DNA of 16,241 bases from Sphingobium sp. (GTDB taxonomy: Bacteria > Pseudomonadota > Alphaproteobacteria > Sphingomonadales > Sphingomonadaceae). The DNA lies in assembly GCA_020051025.1 (NCBI GenBank), contig JAGVJS010000170.1:1-16241 (forward strand). The letters run 5' to 3'. The notes under the pieces were generated by a model. The model ran no database searches and was not told the origin of the DNA. It saw nothing but the letters and a program-made list of their open reading frames with translations. A program made the translations under genes and the position numbers. Shown here one piece after another: positions 13,852 to 16,241 of the stretch; within the stretch, counting starts at the first letter, position 1; each line of letters starts with the position of its first letter.

Positions 13852-15275
13852 TCACAGCACGCTCCAAAGCCTTGCTCGGCGCGCGCCCCGACGCAGCCAC
13901 ATCAGCCCATGGTGGCGCGCAGGATATGGGTCTGTTCGCGGCGCCGCCCGTCGCATTTGGCGCGTCGCTGTCCATGTCCCCCGCGACATATGCGATAGTT
14001 CGCCCAGACGAGGGTGATGGCGGCGCGGCAGCAACCATCTTCGAACAACAGCCCTTCGCGCCGCCGCTTACGCCGGTCAGTCTGGCCTCTGGCGATCCAG
14101 CGCTGGCTGGGGCGTCTTCAGGCGCAGTCCTTTCGCAGCCAGCGACCGGACTTGCTATTCCCACACCCCATGTCGTCGACACCATATCGACGCCGATCGT
14201 CGCACCTCCGCTGGGCAGCAGCGGCAGCTTAATCCCCCATGCCGGATTGCCCGATGGGCAAGCGTCTTCGCCACCAGCCGCAGGATCCCCTGCTCCTTCT
14301 CACATAGAAGCGCCCACGCAGGTCGCGCCACTGGTCGCCGCCGTGGAATCGTCCGCAGCGAACCTTCAGGCCGCCGTTACCGCCCTCCTCGGACAGCTTG
14401 GATCGGGAGAACAGACTGACTCGCTGACGCAAACTGTATCGGAACAAGGGGCGGCGCTGGGTGAGAAGCTGGATGCCCTGACCGACGATATTCTGTCAGG
14501 CGTATCGGAAACCACCGCGCAAACCATAAGTAATCTGGGTGATCTGGCGCCTGCGGTCATGCAAGCCCTTGGCGAAGTACCGACGCTCGTCGGCAATATA
14601 GTGCCAGATACGGTGGCCGATATCGACGCGGCGATAGACCAAAGCATCTCGACCGTGGGTGAGGTCGTATCCGACGCCAGCGCTATTGTGGACACCGCAG
14701 TCGACCGGATCGGCGACGTTGCTGCGCCTGTCACGAACATCGTCGGCGATGTCGCAGGAAGCGTAAGTGCGACCACGGAAATCATCGAACAGACAGCCGA
14801 GCCTGTCACGCAACTGGTGCAGCAGACTGTCCTGCCAGCGGCTGATGCGGTGGTCGAACGGGTCGCGGAGCAGGCATCCACCGTTGGCAGCGCTGTGACG
14901 CAAGACGTTGCCGATATTGCCGCGCCTCTGGTGGACAGCGCCCAGACCGCAACCGCAGATTCGCTTGGTTCGGCGATCGGGCAGTCCACGGATATGCTCG
15001 GCGATCTGGCTGGCGCGGATCCCCTTGGTGGCGTCACCACGCTCACCAGCCTGGTCAGCGCGGCCGATATTCTGGAGACGCATGATGAAGCGCCGCAAGC
15101 GTCCGGCCTGTTCGCGCTGCAAGGCACGACAGACACGCTGGACGGCCTGATTGCAGGCGATATCGGCGATGATGACGGCGGCGGGTTGCTGGGCATCGCG
15201 CCTAAGGACGATGGCCTGCTTGATGGATTGACGGACCATGACGGACATGGCGGTCTTGGACTGGGATTAGGCTGA
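13845..15275 (+). CDS. Large acidic Cys-free protein, probable type I secretion substrate; start disturbed
   Basis: A 476-codon frame from GTG 13845. There are no cysteines, and only four Lys/Arg residues in the last 420 or so positions, with abundant Ala, Val, Asp, Thr and Gly. Residues about 30-150 are Pro/Ser/Ala-rich. About 150-400 is a long run of degenerate amphipathic helical units (for example VGEVVSDASAIVDTAVDRIG). The end is Gly/Asp/Leu-rich (GLLDGLTDHDGHGGLGLGLG). There is no N-terminal signal peptide. The stop is three bases from the ATG of a PrtD-family exporter, so the two are coupled, as with substrate-exporter pairs. No calcium-binding RTX nonapeptides are seen. The good ribosome site and ATG upstream are one base out of frame. 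Function unknown; a surface or matrix protein is a guess. Confidence 0.65.
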   Translation: MLITARSKALLGARPDAATSAHGGAQDMGLFAAPPVAFGASLSMSPATYAIVRPDEGDGGAAATIFEQQPFAPPLTPVSLASGDPALAGASSGAVLSQPATGLAIPTPHVVDTISTPIVAPPLGSSGSLIPHAGLPDGQASSPPAAGSPAPSHIEAPTQVAPLVAAVESSAANLQAAVTALLGQLGSGEQTDSLTQTVSEQGAALGEKLDALTDDILSGVSETTAQTISNLGDLAPAVMQALGEVPTLVGNIVPDTVADIDAAIDQSISTVGEVVSDASAIVDTAVDRIGDVAAPVTNIVGDVAGSVSATTEIIEQTAEPVTQLVQQTVLPAADAVVERVAEQASTVGSAVTQDVADIAAPLVDSAQTATADSLGSAIGQSTDMLGDLAGADPLGGVTTLTSLVSAADILETHDEAPQASGLFALQGTTDTLDGLIAGDIGDDDGGGLLGIAPKDDGLLDGLTDHDGHGGLGLGLG

Positions 15276-15278
15276 CCT

Positions 15279-16241
15279 ATGAAGATAACAGCAGGCAAAG
15301 CGCCGACCACATCCCAGAGCAAGGCGAAGCGCGCTCGCGCCTCCCGCACGCTCGACCCCACGCATCCCGATTATGATGCACGCGATGAGTTTGCCGCAGC
15401 GCTGCGCAATGTGAAAGGATTGCTGTGGACGGCGGCGGCGTTCAGCGGCGGGGTCAACCTGCTCTTCCTCGCCTCGCCAATCTATCTGCTCCAGATCTAC
15501 CATCGCGTGATCCCTGCGGGCAGCATGGCGACCCTGGCTGGTCTGAGCATCGCATTGCTGCTGGCGCTGGCCACCATGGCCGTCCTCGACGCTGCGCGCG
15601 CGCGCCTGCTGGTCCGAGCTGCCGCGCGGATCGACCGTCTGCTATCAGGTCGGGTGTTTCAGGCGATCATCGACCTCTCAGCACGCAATGGCGCGCCGGG
15701 CCGCAACGCGCAGGCCTTGCGCGATCTCGACCAGTTTCGCAGCGCCCTCGCGGGACAGGGCGCGCAATTCTTCTTCGATGTGCCCTGGATGCCGCTCTTC
15801 CTGCTCATCCTGTTCCTAATCCACCCGTTGCTCGGCGGCGTCGGTTTGGTGGCTGCCGGGAGCCTCATGGCGCTTGCCTTCTTCAACGATCGGTCCACCC
15901 GCGAATCCGCAAAAGCGGCGCAGGAGGCGGCGACCCGCAGCTATCGCTTCACCGACAGCATCGCCCGCTATGCCGACCCGGTTCATGCCATGGGCATGGA
16001 CCGCACGCTGGCCGATCGCTGGCGGGCGGACCGGGATGCGATGATGGTGGCACAGGGAGTCGGCAGCGATCGCAGCGCCGACTTCACATCGGCCATCCGA
16101 TTCCTGCGCCTCTTCATGCAGGCCGCCATGCTGGCGGCGGGGGCGTGGCTTGCCGTGCAAAACCTGATCCTGCCCGCCGCGATTTTCGCGGCGAACATGA
16201 TGCTGGGCCGCGCGCTCGCGCCACTAGATCGGAAGAGCGTC
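15279..16241 (+). CDS. PrtD-family type I secretion ABC transporter, membrane domain (3' truncated by contig end)
   Basis: The ATG at 15279, three bases after the acidic protein stop, opens a frame that runs to the window end. After about 50 soluble residues come paired membrane helices (LLWTAAAFSGGVNLLFLASPIYLLQIYHRVIPAGSMATLAGLS is PrtD-like). The typical LRDLDQFRSAL...FFFDVPWMPLFL segment follows, then MGMDRTLADRW and finally LGRALAPL, where the family normally continues into the linker before the ATP-binding domain. The nucleotide-binding domain (Walker A/B) is beyond the window. Such proteins form the inner-membrane motor of type I secretion, with an HlyD-type adaptor and TolC. The last five codons (DRKSV) derive from sequencing adapter, so authentic coding ends near 16225. 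Confidence 0.9.
   Translation, partial: MKITAGKAPTTSQSKAKRARASRTLDPTHPDYDARDEFAAALRNVKGLLWTAAAFSGGVNLLFLASPIYLLQIYHRVIPAGSMATLAGLSIALLLALATMAVLDAARARLLVRAAARIDRLLSGRVFQAIIDLSARNGAPGRNAQALRDLDQFRSALAGQGAQFFFDVPWMPLFLLILFLIHPLLGGVGLVAAGSLMALAFFNDRSTRESAKAAQEAATRSYRFTDSIARYADPVHAMGMDRTLADRWRADRDAMMVAQGVGSDRSADFTSAIRFLRLFMQAAMLAAGAWLAVQNLILPAAIFAANMMLGRALAPLDRKSV
16226..16241 (+). other. Illumina adapter sequence at the contig end (artefact)
   Basis: The final 16 bases, AGATCGGAAGAGCGTC, are identical to the start of the Illumina TruSeq universal adapter read-through. The PrtD reading frame loses family similarity at this point. It is an untrimmed artefact and not genomic sequence. Confidence 0.93.

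Noticed and set aside
14300..15240. RTX-type calcium-binding repeats in the large acidic protein
   Set aside because: Gly/Asp-rich patches occur only near the end; no GGxGxDxxx nonapeptide series is present.
14366..15361. 331-codon minus-strand frame opposite the large acidic gene
   Set aside because: Ser/Pro/Cys-rich complement of a Val/Ala/Asp-rich sense gene, with no start signals; the sense frame is coupled to the exporter.
1..16241. CRISPR arrays, insertion sequence ends, rRNA
   Set aside because: No regularly spaced direct repeats, no transposase frames with terminal inverted repeats and no rRNA-like sequence were seen.

Overview
The window looks like chromosomal DNA from a sphingomonad-type alphaproteobacterium (Sphingobium/Sphingomonas-like). 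This rests on the high GC of most of it, a PopZ-type DUF2497 protein, a PcmL-TolC pair, a sphingomonad-style cluster of Tat-exported ferritin-like proteins, a fasciclin protein behind an ECF sigma/anti-sigma pair, and a PrtD-type exporter. No species can be named from the sequence alone.

Left part (1-2873, all minus strand): PcmL-like methyltransferase, TolC-family outer membrane protein, DUF2497/PopZ-like polar protein, then the first 25 codons of an exported protein. A TTAA-N7-TTAA site of the CtrA type overlaps the tolC stop codon, upstream of the popZ-like gene. A tRNA-Cys(GCA) gene follows at 3070-3143 (+).

Regulatory and mosaic part (3250-6699): a convergent terminator; a 3' fragment of an unrecognised, possibly TniQ-like DNA-binding protein joined out of frame to an OmpR-type response regulator truncated in its DNA-binding domain; then a PAS-PAS-receiver-LuxR regulator of FixJ type. 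The DNA here looks lower in GC than its flanks and may be a degraded insertion beside the tRNA gene.

Metal and envelope-stress part (6700-12216, all plus strand): two tandem paralogous ferritin-like proteins (one soluble periplasmic, one lipoprotein), an Nramp/MntH metal transporter, an untracked 40-residue membrane peptide, an ECF sigma factor, its RskA-like anti-sigma factor and a secreted fasciclin-domain protein. Close spacing of the first four genes points to one operon for Mn/Fe handling. The sigma/anti-sigma pair probably controls the fasciclin protein and possibly other envelope genes. A convergent terminator separates this block from a Crp/Fnr regulator on the minus strand.

Right part (13065-16241): an intergenic region with an FNR/FixK-like box; a well-translated 83-residue Asp/Ser-rich protein closed by a strong terminator; a Cys-free, very acidic 476-residue protein whose start is disturbed (good ribosome site, but the frame is off by one); and, three bases later, the membrane domain of a PrtD-family type I secretion ABC transporter. 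I propose that the exporter secretes the two acidic proteins. The last 16 bases match the Illumina adapter, so the window ends at a contaminated contig end and the exporter gene is cut by assembly, not by biology.
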